Assembly: GCF_001611795.1 (NCBI RefSeq)
Contig: NZ_CP015098.1
Span: 6,758,001-6,822,000, forward strand
Reading direction: 5' to 3'
Length of the DNA stretch: 64,000 bases
DNA from: Streptomyces qaidamensis
Lineage (GTDB): Bacteria > Actinomycetota > Actinomycetes > Streptomycetales > Streptomycetaceae
Shown: positions 33,864 to 42,340 of the stretch, piece by piece
Layout: each line of letters opens with the position of its first letter
How positions within the stretch are numbered: position 1 is the first letter of the stretch
Notes under the pieces: model-generated
The model's database searches: none
Seen by the model: the letters and a program-made list of their open reading frames with translations, nothing else
What the model was told of the DNA's origin: nothing
Made by a program: the position numbers and the translations under genes

Positions 33864-33940
33864 GGAGGAAACCGTCTCCTGGATGCTCCCGGGTTCCGGG
33901 CCGCGGCCTCGGCCGGAACATGCGAGAGCGGGTTGCGCTG

Positions 33941-34774
33941 TCAGGTGGCCTGTACTCCGGCGGCCTTGGCGGCCTCGGAATCCGCTACGACAGTATCTCC
34001 AGACTCGTCGACGCTGAGCGCGCCGGTCATGATGGCGACGACCTCGGCCATGGAGTAGTCGGAGGGCTTGATCACGGCGGCGCGTCGGCCCAGCCGGTGG
34101 ACGTGGATGCGGTCGGCGATCTCGAAGACGTGGGGCATGTTGTGGCTGATCAGGACGACCGGCATGCCCTTGTCGCGGACGCGGCGGATGAGGTCGAGGA
34201 CCTGGCCGGACTCCTTGACGCCGAGGGCGGCGGTGGGTTCGTCCATGACGACGACGCTGCGGGCCCAGGCGACGGCACGGGCGACCGCGACGGCTTGGCG
34301 CTGTCCGCCGGAGAGCGTCTCGACCGACTGGGTCAGCGAGCGCAGGCCGATCTTCAGGTCGGCCATGTGCTCGGCGGCCTCCTGGCGCATGCGCTTCTTG
34401 TCGAGCATGCGGAAGGCGCTGCCGAGGATGCCCGGGCGGCGCAGCTCGCGGCCGAGGAACATGTTCGAGGCGATGTCCATGGAGGCTGCCACGGCGAGGT
34501 CCTGGTAGACCGTCTCGATGCCGTGGGCGCGTGCGCTCTGCGGGCCGGAGAACTGGATCGGCTCACCGCCCAGGCGTATCTCGCCCTCGTCCGGCACCAG
34601 CGCGCCGGTGAGGGCCTTGATGAGGCTGGTCTTGCCGGCGCCGTTGTCGCCGATCACGGCGAGGACCTCGCCGGGCAGCAGGTCGAAGTCGGCGCCGTCG
34701 ATGGCGGTGACCTGGCCGTAGCGCTTGACCAGACCGCGCGCCTGCAGAACGGGGGTCTCGGTGGTGGTCGTCAT
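33941..34774 (-). CDS. Sugar ABC transporter ATP-binding protein (FrcA-like)
   Basis: 277 aa. Walker A GDNGAGKTSLIKAL, signature LSGGQRQAVAVARA, Walker B VVVMDEPTAALG, switch VLISHNMPHVFEIADRIHV. It has only one ATPase cassette, as in FrcA of rhizobial fructose transporters, rather than the tandem cassettes of RbsA. The start overlaps the permease stop by 4 bp (ATGA). Confidence 0.92.
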   Translation of the reverse strand: MTTTTETPVLQARGLVKRYGQVTAIDGADFDLLPGEVLAVIGDNGAGKTSLIKALTGALVPDEGEIRLGGEPIQFSGPQSARAHGIETVYQDLAVAASMDIASNMFLGRELRRPGILGSAFRMLDKKRMRQEAAEHMADLKIGLRSLTQSVETLSGGQRQAVAVARAVAWARSVVVMDEPTAALGVKESGQVLDLIRRVRDKGMPVVLISHNMPHVFEIADRIHVHRLGRRAAVIKPSDYSMAEVVAIMTGALSVDESGDTVVADSEAAKAAGVQAT

Positions 34775-35784
34775 CGGGCCTTCCTCCGGGAGATCTGGTC
34801 GACGGTCACCGCGAGGATCACCAGGACACCGGTGATCAGGGTCTGGTAGATCGAGGCGACACCCATCAGCTGAAGTCCGTTGCGGAACACGCCGACGATG
34901 AGGACGCCGATGAACGTGCCCAGGACCGACCCGCGTCCGCCGAAGAGGCTGGTGCCGCCGAGGACCACGGCGGTGATGCTGTCGAGGTTGTCGGTCTGCC
35001 CGGCCTGCGGGTCGCCGACCCCGGTGCGGGAGATGAGCAGCAGGGCGGCGATGCCGTAGAGGACACCGGCCGTGGTGTAGACGCCGATGGTCAGCCGGGA
35101 GGTGCGGATGCCGTTCAGCCGCGCCGCTTCGGGGCTGTTGCCCAGGGCGTAGACGTGCCGGCCCCAGCTGGTGCTGCTCAGCGCGTAGGCGAGGAGGAGG
35201 AACAGGGCGATGGTGACCAGCGAGCCGTAGGTGATGTCGGTCTTGCCGAGCGGGAAGGTCTGCCCCAGTGCCGTCAGCGGGCCGGGCAGGCTGGTGACCG
35301 TCTGCTCCTCGGAGTAGATGTGGGTCAGCGCGAACGCCACGTTGAGCATGCCGAGCGTGACGATGAACGGCGGCAGCGGGATCTTCTGCACCAGTGCCCC
35401 GTTGAGCAGGCCGAAGCCGCCGCAGACGGCCAGCCCCAGCGCGATGGCGGCGAGCGGTGGCAGAGAGCCCTCGGCGGCCATCTTGGCGATCACGATGCTG
35501 CCGAAGGCCATCACCGCGCCGCAGGACAGGTCGATGCCGGCGGTGAGGATGATCAGGGTCTGGCCGATGGCCAGCGTGCCGACGACCATGACCTGCTGCA
35601 CGATCAGCGAGAAGTTCCCGCCGGTGAGGAACTGGTCGGTCGAGACGGAGAAGAAGACACAGGCCAGAAGGAGGGCGACCAGCGGGCCCGTGGTCGGTTG
35701 CGTGAGCAGTCTGCGGGCCGCGGTCGGCGCTTTGAGCTCCGCGTACGGCGTGGACGTGGAGGGCGGCGTGGACGTGGCAGTCAT
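34771..35784 (-). CDS. Sugar ABC transporter permease (FrcC/RbsC-like)
   Basis: 337 aa, about eight to ten helices, BPD_transp_2 family. Conserved segments: ILTAGIDLSCGAVMAFGSI, PLPPFIVTLGMLNVAFAL and GGTSLFGGRGSVLGTFIG. Forms the channel for the sugar-binding protein encoded 155 bp upstream. The leader between them has three GTCCTTGTC direct repeats (35790, 35810, 35820). Confidence 0.92.
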   Translation of the reverse strand: MTATSTPPSTSTPYAELKAPTAARRLLTQPTTGPLVALLLACVFFSVSTDQFLTGGNFSLIVQQVMVVGTLAIGQTLIILTAGIDLSCGAVMAFGSIVIAKMAAEGSLPPLAAIALGLAVCGGFGLLNGALVQKIPLPPFIVTLGMLNVAFALTHIYSEEQTVTSLPGPLTALGQTFPLGKTDITYGSLVTIALFLLLAYALSSTSWGRHVYALGNSPEAARLNGIRTSRLTIGVYTTAGVLYGIAALLLISRTGVGDPQAGQTDNLDSITAVVLGGTSLFGGRGSVLGTFIGVLIVGVFRNGLQLMGVASIYQTLITGVLVILAVTVDQISRRKAR

Positions 35785-35939
35785 GCGAGGTCCTTGTCGG
35801 AAGACAGAAGTCCTTGTCCGTCCTTGTCGGGCGGCAGGAGGACGAGGGGGCGGCCGTCCCCGGTCGGGGAGGTGGGTCCGGCCGCCTCGCTGAGGGGTGT
35901 CGAACGGTGGCGGCCACAGGGGCAGCCGGGGGCGGTGGC

Positions 35940-36956
35940 TCAGCCCCAGCAGTTCTCCAGGCCGTAGGCGGTGTCCTTGGAAGCGACCCCGTCCTGCGCC
36001 TTGTCGGTGACGAGAGTGACGCCGGTGTCGGTGTAACCCGACGCCTTCTTACCGTCCTTGGCGTACGTCACGACGGCCTTGACGCCCTCGGCGGCCATCT
36101 TCAGCGGGTACTGCTGCGACGTCGCGGCGATCTTGCCGTCCTTCACCGCCTGGGTGCCGGTGCAGCCGCCGTCGACGGAGACGATCAGGACGTCCTTCTC
36201 CCGGCCCTTGGCCTTGAGGGCGGTGTACGCGCCCAGCGCGGCGGGCTCGTTGATGGTGTAGACGACGTTGATGCCGGGTTCCTTCTGAAGGCAGTTCTCC
36301 ATCGCCGTCTGGCCCTTGGACTGGTCGCCGCCCGTGTCCTGAGCGCAGGCGACGTCCTTGTCGGTGGCGCCGAAGCCCTTGAGGAATCCGTCGTGGCGCT
36401 GAATGCCGACGGAGACGCCCGGCGCGAGGTCGAGGGCGGCTATCTTCGCCGTCTTGCCCTTCATCGCGGCCTTGGCGTACTCGCCGATCAGCTCGCCGGC
36501 CTTGAGGTTGTCAGTGGCGAAGAGGGCGTCGACCGCGCTCTGCGGCTCGGTGGGGGTGTCCAGGGCGATGACCAGAACGCCCTTGGCCTTGGCCTTCTCG
36601 ATCGCGGGCACGATCGCCTTGGAGTCGCTGGGGGTGATCAGGATGCCCTTCACGCCCGAGGCGACCATGTTCTCCATGGCGGTCACCTGCCCTGCGTTGT
36701 CTCCGTCGAACTTGCCGGCCGCCGTCATGAGCTTGACGCCCTCGGCCTTCGCGGTCTTCTCAGCGCCCTCCTTCATCTTGACGAAGAACGGGTTGGTGTC
36801 GGTCTTGGTGATGAGGCCGACCTTGACCTCGCCCGAGCCGGTGCTCGTGCTGCCCGATCCCGATCCGGATCCACAGGCGGTCAGGGCGAGCGCTGCGACA
36901 CCCGTGCACGCAGCGGCTCTGAGCAAGGAGGAGGGCAGACGAGAGGTGCGTGACAT
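35940..36956 (-). CDS. Sugar-binding lipoprotein of the ABC importer
   Basis: ATG 36956 with GGAG upstream; 338 aa. Lipoprotein signal peptide with lipobox LTAC (Cys near 28), followed by a serine/glycine linker and a Peripla_BP_4 (ribose/fructose type) fold: VGLITKTDTNPFFVKMKEGA, GILITPSDSKAIVPAIEKA, LIVSVDGGCTGTQAVKDGK. First gene of the operon, directly behind the paired LacI operators. The substrate is inferred to be fructose from the GH32 enzyme and kinase nearby. Confidence 0.93.
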   Translation of the reverse strand: MSRTSRLPSSLLRAAACTGVAALALTACGSGSGSGSTSTGSGEVKVGLITKTDTNPFFVKMKEGAEKTAKAEGVKLMTAAGKFDGDNAGQVTAMENMVASGVKGILITPSDSKAIVPAIEKAKAKGVLVIALDTPTEPQSAVDALFATDNLKAGELIGEYAKAAMKGKTAKIAALDLAPGVSVGIQRHDGFLKGFGATDKDVACAQDTGGDQSKGQTAMENCLQKEPGINVVYTINEPAALGAYTALKAKGREKDVLIVSVDGGCTGTQAVKDGKIAATSQQYPLKMAAEGVKAVVTYAKDGKKASGYTDTGVTLVTDKAQDGVASKDTAYGLENCWG

Positions 36957-37014
36957 GAACGACTCCTGCGGATGTCGGGCGGGTGGTCGGCAGTGGGGCC
37001 TGCCGTCCCGCGAT

Positions 37015-37043
37015 GTCAACGTTGACTGATGTCATCGTTGACA
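37015..37043. promoter_or_regulatory. Tandem LacI-type operators between importer and kinase genes
   Basis: Site 1 is the palindrome GTCAACGTTGAC (37015-37026). Site 2 is TGTCATCGTTGACA (37030-37043). Centres are 16 bp apart. Site 2 is identical to the site at 41402-41415. They lie 59-87 bp upstream of the binding-protein start and 175 bp upstream of the kinase start. Confidence 0.82.
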
Positions 37044-37217
37044 CTGCTTGGCGAGGATGATGGACTCCGTTCCCCGGCAACGTCAATGCCTTGCACTCGT
37101 CACAAATCGGCAACGCCTCTCGGCGGCCGCCCGCCCGAAGTCGTTCGTCGGCATGCCCGGGTCGTGCCCGATTGCGCTCCGCTTTCCGCTCCGCGCGTTC
37201 CCAGAGAAGAGCAGCCC

Positions 37218-38204
37218 ATGAGCCCGCGCCAGATCACCGTCCTGGGCGAATGCGTCGCCGACGCGTTCACCGAACCCGCGCCCGCCCGGAACGAACTCGC
37301 CCTCCGCGTGCTGCCGGGTGGCGGACCCGCCAACACGGCGGTGGCCCTGGCCAGGCTCGGCACTCCGGCCCGCTTCCTCGCGCGGCTGTCCGGCGATGTG
37401 TTCGGCCGCCTCTTCCGGGCCCACCTCGCGGCATCCGGCGTGGACCTCTCGCACGCCGTGGAGGCCGCAGAGCCCAGCACGCTCGCAGTCGCCGAACTGG
37501 ACGACCGGGGCCAGGCCGCGTTCTCCTTCCACGCCCAGGCCACCGCCGACTGGCAGTGGACCGGCGCGGAGCTGGCCGGGGTGGACCTGGCCCACACCGC
37601 CTGTGTGCACACCGGGTCGCTGGCCCTGGTCAGGGAACCCGGAGCGGCGGTGGTGGAGGACTTCCTGGCGGCGGCCGCCCCCCGGGCCACCATCAGCATC
37701 GACCCCAACGTCCGTCCGCTCCTGGTGCATCCCGAGGTCTACCGCGCCCGGCTGGCGCACTGGTGCGGCCTCGCGGACGTGCTGCGGCTGAGCGAGGACG
37801 ACCTGGATCTCCTCCTGCCCGGAACACCGCCCGAGGAGGCGTGCGACACCTGGCACGCGGCGGGGGCGCGGCTCGTCGTGATCACCCGCGGTGCCGACGG
37901 CGCCCTGGCCTCACTGGACGGGGAGCGGGTCCAGGTGCCGGCGGTGGCGACGCCGGTCGTCGACACGGTCGGCGCGGGGGACTCCTTCACCGCCGGTCTG
38001 CTGCACCACCTCGGCGCCCACGGACTTCTCGGCGGCAGGCTGACGGACCTGAGTCTCGGCGACGTCGAGGCGGCCTGCCTGTTCGCCGTGCAGGTCGCCG
38101 CCCTGACCTGCTCGGTGGCCGGACCCAACCCGCCCTGGCAGGACCGGTTGGCGCCGCTCACGACGGACGCCTCCGCCGTGCGGCACCTGGACGCCACCCC
38201 CTGA
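37218..38204 (+). CDS. PfkB-family sugar kinase (probable fructokinase)
   Basis: 328 aa from ATG 37218. Ribokinase fold: N-terminal VLGECVADAF, GGGPANTAVALARLG (sugar-binding motif 1), and catalytic VVDTVGAGDSFTAGLLHHL. It should phosphorylate the imported ketose, giving fructose phosphate for glycolysis. It diverges from the importer operon, sharing the operator region, and is followed by the ABM-domain gene. Confidence 0.9.
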   Translation: MSPRQITVLGECVADAFTEPAPARNELALRVLPGGGPANTAVALARLGTPARFLARLSGDVFGRLFRAHLAASGVDLSHAVEAAEPSTLAVAELDDRGQAAFSFHAQATADWQWTGAELAGVDLAHTACVHTGSLALVREPGAAVVEDFLAAAAPRATISIDPNVRPLLVHPEVYRARLAHWCGLADVLRLSEDDLDLLLPGTPPEEACDTWHAAGARLVVITRGADGALASLDGERVQVPAVATPVVDTVGAGDSFTAGLLHHLGAHGLLGGRLTDLSLGDVEAACLFAVQVAALTCSVAGPNPPWQDRLAPLTTDASAVRHLDATP

Positions 38205-38245
38205 ATCCCCCGGACGCGAACAGACAAGGACAAGGACGGAAAAAC

Positions 38246-38545
38246 ATGACGAAAACCCTGCTCGCCGAATTCACCGCCCGAGAGGGAGCGGAGGACGAGG
38301 TCACCCGCCTGATCCGGGAGTACGCCCTGAAGGTGCGCGAGGAGGAAGGCAACCTGGCGTTCGACGTGTACACCAAGGCGGCCATCCCCCGCGCCTACTG
38401 GATCTTCGAGGTCTACCGGGACGAGGACGCCTTCCAGGCACACCTGAACGCCCCGTATGGCGCCCCGTTCAACGCCGCCCTCATGCCGCTGATCGAGGAG
38501 GACGCCTCCGTGCTCACGTTCCTCGATGAGATCGACCGCGCATGA
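38246..38545 (+). CDS. Putative quinol monooxygenase / ABM-domain protein (99 aa)
   Basis: Ferredoxin-like alpha/beta barrel dimer of the ABM (YgiN-like) family: MTKTLLAEFTAREGAEDEVT, then EEGNLAFDVYTKA and YWIFEVYRDEDAFQAHLNAP. 41 bp after the kinase, so in the same operon. Members act as cofactor-less oxygenases or simply as small binding proteins; the role in sugar use is not obvious. Confidence 0.82.
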   Translation: MTKTLLAEFTAREGAEDEVTRLIREYALKVREEEGNLAFDVYTKAAIPRAYWIFEVYRDEDAFQAHLNAPYGAPFNAALMPLIEEDASVLTFLDEIDRA

Positions 38546-38675
38546 ATCCACTCGCCCGTCCACGTGATCACCGCTGACGCCACGACAGGGCCCGGCTCCG
38601 GCAGGCGTTCGGGATCACCACCCACTTCCGACCGGGCCCCCTGCTTCGCGTCGCTTCCCTGAACGCCTGCCTCGT

Positions 38676-38726
38676 CGGAGGCCGTGCGCCACAAGCCGCT
38701 CCCGGCCGACCGGCGCACGGCCTCCG
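38676..38726. terminator. Terminator between convergent ABM and GH32 genes
   Basis: A 15-bp perfect stem (38676-38690 with 38712-38726) with a 21-nt loop, ending 5 bp from the GH32 stop. Confidence 0.75.
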
Positions 38727-38731
38727 CCGCG

Positions 38732-41290
38732 TCACCGCCAGACGGACCCCAGCTGCCACGCGCGCAGGGCGTCGAGGGTGGCGGTGCCGCCTTCGGCGAA
38801 CACCTCGACGCCGGTGCTGGAGGGGTCGGGGAAGATCTGGTCGGTGATCACGGCCTCGCCGTCGCCGCCGAAGACCTCGACGGACGACCAGTCGACGAGG
38901 ACACGCAGCTTGACCTTGCCGTTCTCGGCCTTCAGGGGCGCGGTCTGCACGCCGGGGAAGGTGCTGTGGAAGTCCCCGGTGCCGGAGCGGGTGCGGTCGA
39001 CGTACAGCTCCTGGGTGGTGGTGTCGTAGCCGATGACGGTCTCCTCGCCGCCCGCTCCGGTACGCACCTTCAGGCCGAAGCGGTCGGCGTCCTTGAGGGA
39101 GAAGGTGGCCTCGATGTCCAGCGCCTTGCCCTTGGCCCCGGGGCCGGTCAGGGGCTTCGATGTGCTCTTGAGGGTGACGCCGGACGCTGTTGCCGGGCGC
39201 TTTTGGCGGAGGGACTCCAGGCTGCCCACCGGCTTGCTGGTCAGCCGCGTTCGGCCGTCGACGGTGCGCAGGGCCATCTCCCTCGGAATGCTCTGTGCGC
39301 CGCGCCAGGGGGAGGTGGGGACGGACTGGCCGTAGTCCCAGTTGTTCATCCAGCCGATCATGTAGCGCTTGCCGCCCGGTGCGTTCTCCCAGGACACCGC
39401 CGCGTAGTAGTCCTTGCCGTAGTCGGCCCAGTCGGCGCGCTGCACGACGGACTTGGCGGGCTTCCCGGCGGCGGTGAACTGGTCGGCCATGACGTGGCCC
39501 CAGCCGGCCGTGTTCATGTCCACGACCTGGATCTGCGCCTTCTTGCCGACGTAGGGGCGCAGGTCGAAGGACGCCCAGTCCAGGGTCTCGCTGTCGGCGC
39601 CGGTGGCGCTGCGGACGACCTTGCCGTCGACGATCAGGTTGACGGAGGTTTCCTGGGAGACGCGCTGTGCCTGGCTGTCGGACAGCATGATGTGGTCGAC
39701 GTTGACGTGGCCCCAGCCGCCGGTGTTGTCGTCGACGATCCTGATCCGCGCCTGCTTGCCGGCGAGGTCGCTGACGTCCCACGAAGCCCAGTTGAGTGCC
39801 TCGGCGTCCTTTCCGGTGGCGCTGCGGACGACCCGGCCGTCCACGAGGAGCTCGACGGCGGTGGGGTCGGCGGAGCCGGCGGGGTGATTGCCGCCGCCGA
39901 TGAGGAAGTTGATGTGCTTCTTGTCGACGGTGAACTCGGGCGAGGTGAGGGTGCCGGTGGTGGAGTCGCCGTTCAGGAAGGTGTTGGCCAGCCCGTCTCC
40001 GAGGAAGCCGGAGACCTGTTGCTGGCCGGGGAGCGTACCGGCGGCCGGTGCGGTGCCGAAAGCGTCTCCGGTCTTCGTCCAGTCGCCGTAGGTGCCGCCT
40101 TCGAAGTCGGCGAGGACCGTGCCCTCGGGCGGAGTTCTGTCCATGACGGTTCCGGCCTCGTGCGGATGCCGCCCGCCGCCGATCCTGAAGTTCAGGTAGG
40201 GGCTGTCCACGGTGAATTCGGGTGAGGTGAGGGTGCCGGTGGCACCGTCACCGCCGTGGAAGCTGTTGGCGAGACCCTTGCCGTCGAAGCCCGAGACGGT
40301 CCCCTGACCGTCCACCGCGCCCGCTGCCGGCCCCGGGCCGAACGCGGCCCCGGTCGCCGTCCAGTCACCGAAGCCGGCGCCTTCGAAGTCCTGCACGACC
40401 GTGCCCGTGGGCGGGGTGTAGGTGCCCTTGTCGTCGGGGGTGAACTTCTTGCCGTCGAAGTCGCCGACGAAGTACTGGGCGGCCGAACCTCCCGCGATGC
40501 CCCCGGGGTTGATGTTGACGACCAGGACCCACTTGATGTTCTTCTTGTCCCCGTCGACGGCGAGGGGGAACAGGTCGGGGCACTCCCACACGCCGCCCGT
40601 CGCGCCCTGCGGCCCGAACTCGCTCTGCAACTCCCAGTCCTTGAGGTTCTTGGACGAGTAGAACCGCACTTTGTGCTCAGCGGACAGAGACACCGTCATC
40701 AGCCAGCTCTTGGTCGGCTCGTACCACTGGACCTTGGGGTCACGGAAGTTGGTGGAGCCGATGTCGATGACGGGATTGCCCTCGTACTTGGTCCAGGTGC
40801 GGCCCCGGTCGGTGCTGTAGGCGAGCGACTGGGCCTGCTTGCCGCCGTTGTTGTAGGCGCTGGTGTAGATCGCCACCATGGGCGGGTTCTTCTTCGTGCC
40901 GAACCCGGTGGTGTTGTTCCAGTCGACGACCGCACCACCGGAGAAGACCATCTCCTCGTCGTCGTGCGACAGGGCGAGCGGCAACTCCTCCCAGTGCACG
41001 AGGTCCTTGCTCACCGCGTGCCCCCAGGACATGTCGCCCCACGAGTTGCCGTTGGGGTTGTACTGGTAGAAGAGGTGGTACTCGCCCTTGTAGTACACCA
41101 GGCCGTTGGGGTCGTTCATCCAGTTCTTCTCCGGAGTGAAGTGGAACTGGGGTCGGTAGGTCTCGGTGTACGGCGGGGTGTCGGCTGCGACGGCATGGGG
41201 AGCGAGCGGGGCTGCCGACAGGGCACAGACGGTCGCCACCGCCGCCATCATCCGTGTGCGGGCATGCCGGGATACGCGTGCAGGGCTCAT
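38732..41290 (-). CDS. Secreted GH32 levanase/inulinase with inserted repeat domain
   Basis: ATG 41290 (GGAG upstream) gives 852 aa with a Sec signal peptide (about 1-36). GH32 propeller: nucleophile Asp60 in WMNDPNG, stabiliser Asp184 in FRDP, acid/base Glu236 in WECPD. At about residue 298 the propeller is interrupted by ~315 residues holding two copies of a FEGGxYGDW...LTSPEFTV domain and two copies of a LxVDGxVVRSATG...GWGHV sandwich. The propeller resumes at WADYGKDYYAAVSWEN (about 621), and the usual C-terminal beta-sandwich follows. An upstream in-frame ATG at 41416 would place both operators at the coding start and is unlikely. Confidence 0.92.
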   Translation of the reverse strand: MSPARVSRHARTRMMAAVATVCALSAAPLAPHAVAADTPPYTETYRPQFHFTPEKNWMNDPNGLVYYKGEYHLFYQYNPNGNSWGDMSWGHAVSKDLVHWEELPLALSHDDEEMVFSGGAVVDWNNTTGFGTKKNPPMVAIYTSAYNNGGKQAQSLAYSTDRGRTWTKYEGNPVIDIGSTNFRDPKVQWYEPTKSWLMTVSLSAEHKVRFYSSKNLKDWELQSEFGPQGATGGVWECPDLFPLAVDGDKKNIKWVLVVNINPGGIAGGSAAQYFVGDFDGKKFTPDDKGTYTPPTGTVVQDFEGAGFGDWTATGAAFGPGPAAGAVDGQGTVSGFDGKGLANSFHGGDGATGTLTSPEFTVDSPYLNFRIGGGRHPHEAGTVMDRTPPEGTVLADFEGGTYGDWTKTGDAFGTAPAAGTLPGQQQVSGFLGDGLANTFLNGDSTTGTLTSPEFTVDKKHINFLIGGGNHPAGSADPTAVELLVDGRVVRSATGKDAEALNWASWDVSDLAGKQARIRIVDDNTGGWGHVNVDHIMLSDSQAQRVSQETSVNLIVDGKVVRSATGADSETLDWASFDLRPYVGKKAQIQVVDMNTAGWGHVMADQFTAAGKPAKSVVQRADWADYGKDYYAAVSWENAPGGKRYMIGWMNNWDYGQSVPTSPWRGAQSIPREMALRTVDGRTRLTSKPVGSLESLRQKRPATASGVTLKSTSKPLTGPGAKGKALDIEATFSLKDADRFGLKVRTGAGGEETVIGYDTTTQELYVDRTRSGTGDFHSTFPGVQTAPLKAENGKVKLRVLVDWSSVEVFGGDGEAVITDQIFPDPSSTGVEVFAEGGTATLDALRAWQLGSVWR

Positions 41291-41401
41291 GGTGTCTCCT
41301 TGTCCCGCGGCCGCCGGCGCAGTGGTGACTGCGGCTTCTGCGCGACGGACCGAAAAAGGCACCCCGGGCCGGTGCCGGCTGTCCGTGCCGTCGCCCCGGG
41401 G

Positions 41402-41431
41402 TGTCATCGTTGACATGTGTCATCGATGACA
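41402..41431. promoter_or_regulatory. Tandem LacI-type operators upstream of the GH32 gene
   Basis: TGTCATCGTTGACA (41402-41415) and the perfect palindrome TGTCATCGATGACA (41418-41431), centres 16 bp apart, 112-141 bp upstream of the GH32 start. Same motif and spacing as at 37015-37043. Confidence 0.85.
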
Positions 41432-41930
41432 GCGAGTGCCCGATTATGAAGCCCCATCCGGCTGCCGCGTCAACGGTCCGGGCGTGATTGCTTGGATATG
41501 AAGGGCAGTTCGCCGGGCGTCGCGGTTCGAGGTGGGCGGCGTGGGTGTGCCTCGGCATGCTTCGAAGAGCGGTTCCGGAACCGGTTTCGACAGTGGTTCC
41601 GGCAGTAAACTCTCAAGAGGACGATGCAGGCGAGGCGAGCTTCGGCCCGTGGCCATCGTCAAGAAGGTGTCAAGGAGGGGTTCGGCTCCCCGCGACCGCC
41701 GTGGCCGGCATCGGTATCGGTCGCCGTCAGCACCGCGACCCAGTCCGGGTGGGATCGCGTACCGCGAAAGTCAGGTCCGCGGCGTCGTGGTGGAACCTGA
41801 GCGCGCAGAGACTCTCCCAGGCAGACAGCCGCGCGTACGCATCGTCCTGCTCCTGGCCGTTCACTCCGCCGACGTACGAAGCCGAGGGGGCAGCCGCCAC
41901 AGGTGACCCGGGGCATGCGCGGCCGGGCCG
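41432..41930. other. Non-coding or unrecognised stretch
   Basis: About 500 bp with no frame showing convincing codon bias, ribosome site or known domain on either strand. Several short arginine/serine-rich frames here look like chance. It separates the fructan locus from the DUF3253 gene and may mark an old rearrangement. Confidence 0.4.
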
Positions 41931-42206
41931 TTACCGATGCGCGCGACGGATGCGGATGGGGCCCCGGGCTTCGGTCTCCGCGACGGGCCGGCCGGCCTGG
42001 GTCACCTCGACCCTGCCGGCCGCCACCAGACGCCAGGCCGCTCGCCGGGCCGGTTCCATCAGAGCCCGCCAGCCGCCGTCGTCGCCCTCGTAGAGCTCGC
42101 GCGCGGCGTCGGACGGACAGATCGAAGCAGTGGCTGCACGTCGCTCCAGCAGGTCCATGATGACCTGCTCCAGCCGCTCAGTGAGCTGCCGATCCGTCTC
42201 CGCCAC
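41931..42206 (-). CDS. DUF3253 family protein (91 aa)
   Basis: GTG 42206 gives a small winged-helix-like protein: LTERLEQVIMDLLERRAATA, then SICPSDAARELY and WRALMEPARRAAWRLVAAGR, VEVTQAGRPV. The ICPSDAAR motif and length are what I remember of DUF3253. Probably DNA- or RNA-binding. The start is uncertain, as no clear ribosome site precedes it. It follows the AfsR-like gene on the same strand after 134 bp. Confidence 0.8.
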   Translation of the reverse strand: MAETDRQLTERLEQVIMDLLERRAATASICPSDAARELYEGDDGGWRALMEPARRAAWRLVAAGRVEVTQAGRPVAETEARGPIRIRRAHR

Positions 42207-42340
42207 GCCATCCAGTGTGGCACCGTTCGCGGGGGTGGACGATCCCACCGAGCAGACCTGGCCCGGCGTTCGGCGAGGGCGGCGGCGAGACGATGGCCCG
42301 GTGCACGTCCAGGTCACACGCAGGGCGGTCCACGACCGGC

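Noticed and set aside
35790..35828. Three GTCCTTGTC direct repeats between binding-protein and permease genes
   Set aside because: They lie inside an operon at 20- and 10-bp spacing and show no palindrome; probably simple local duplication.
41291..41416. Longer GH32 protein beginning at ATG 41416
   Set aside because: It would put a charged 42-residue extension before a good signal peptide and overlap the LacI operators; ATG 41290 has GGAG at proper spacing.
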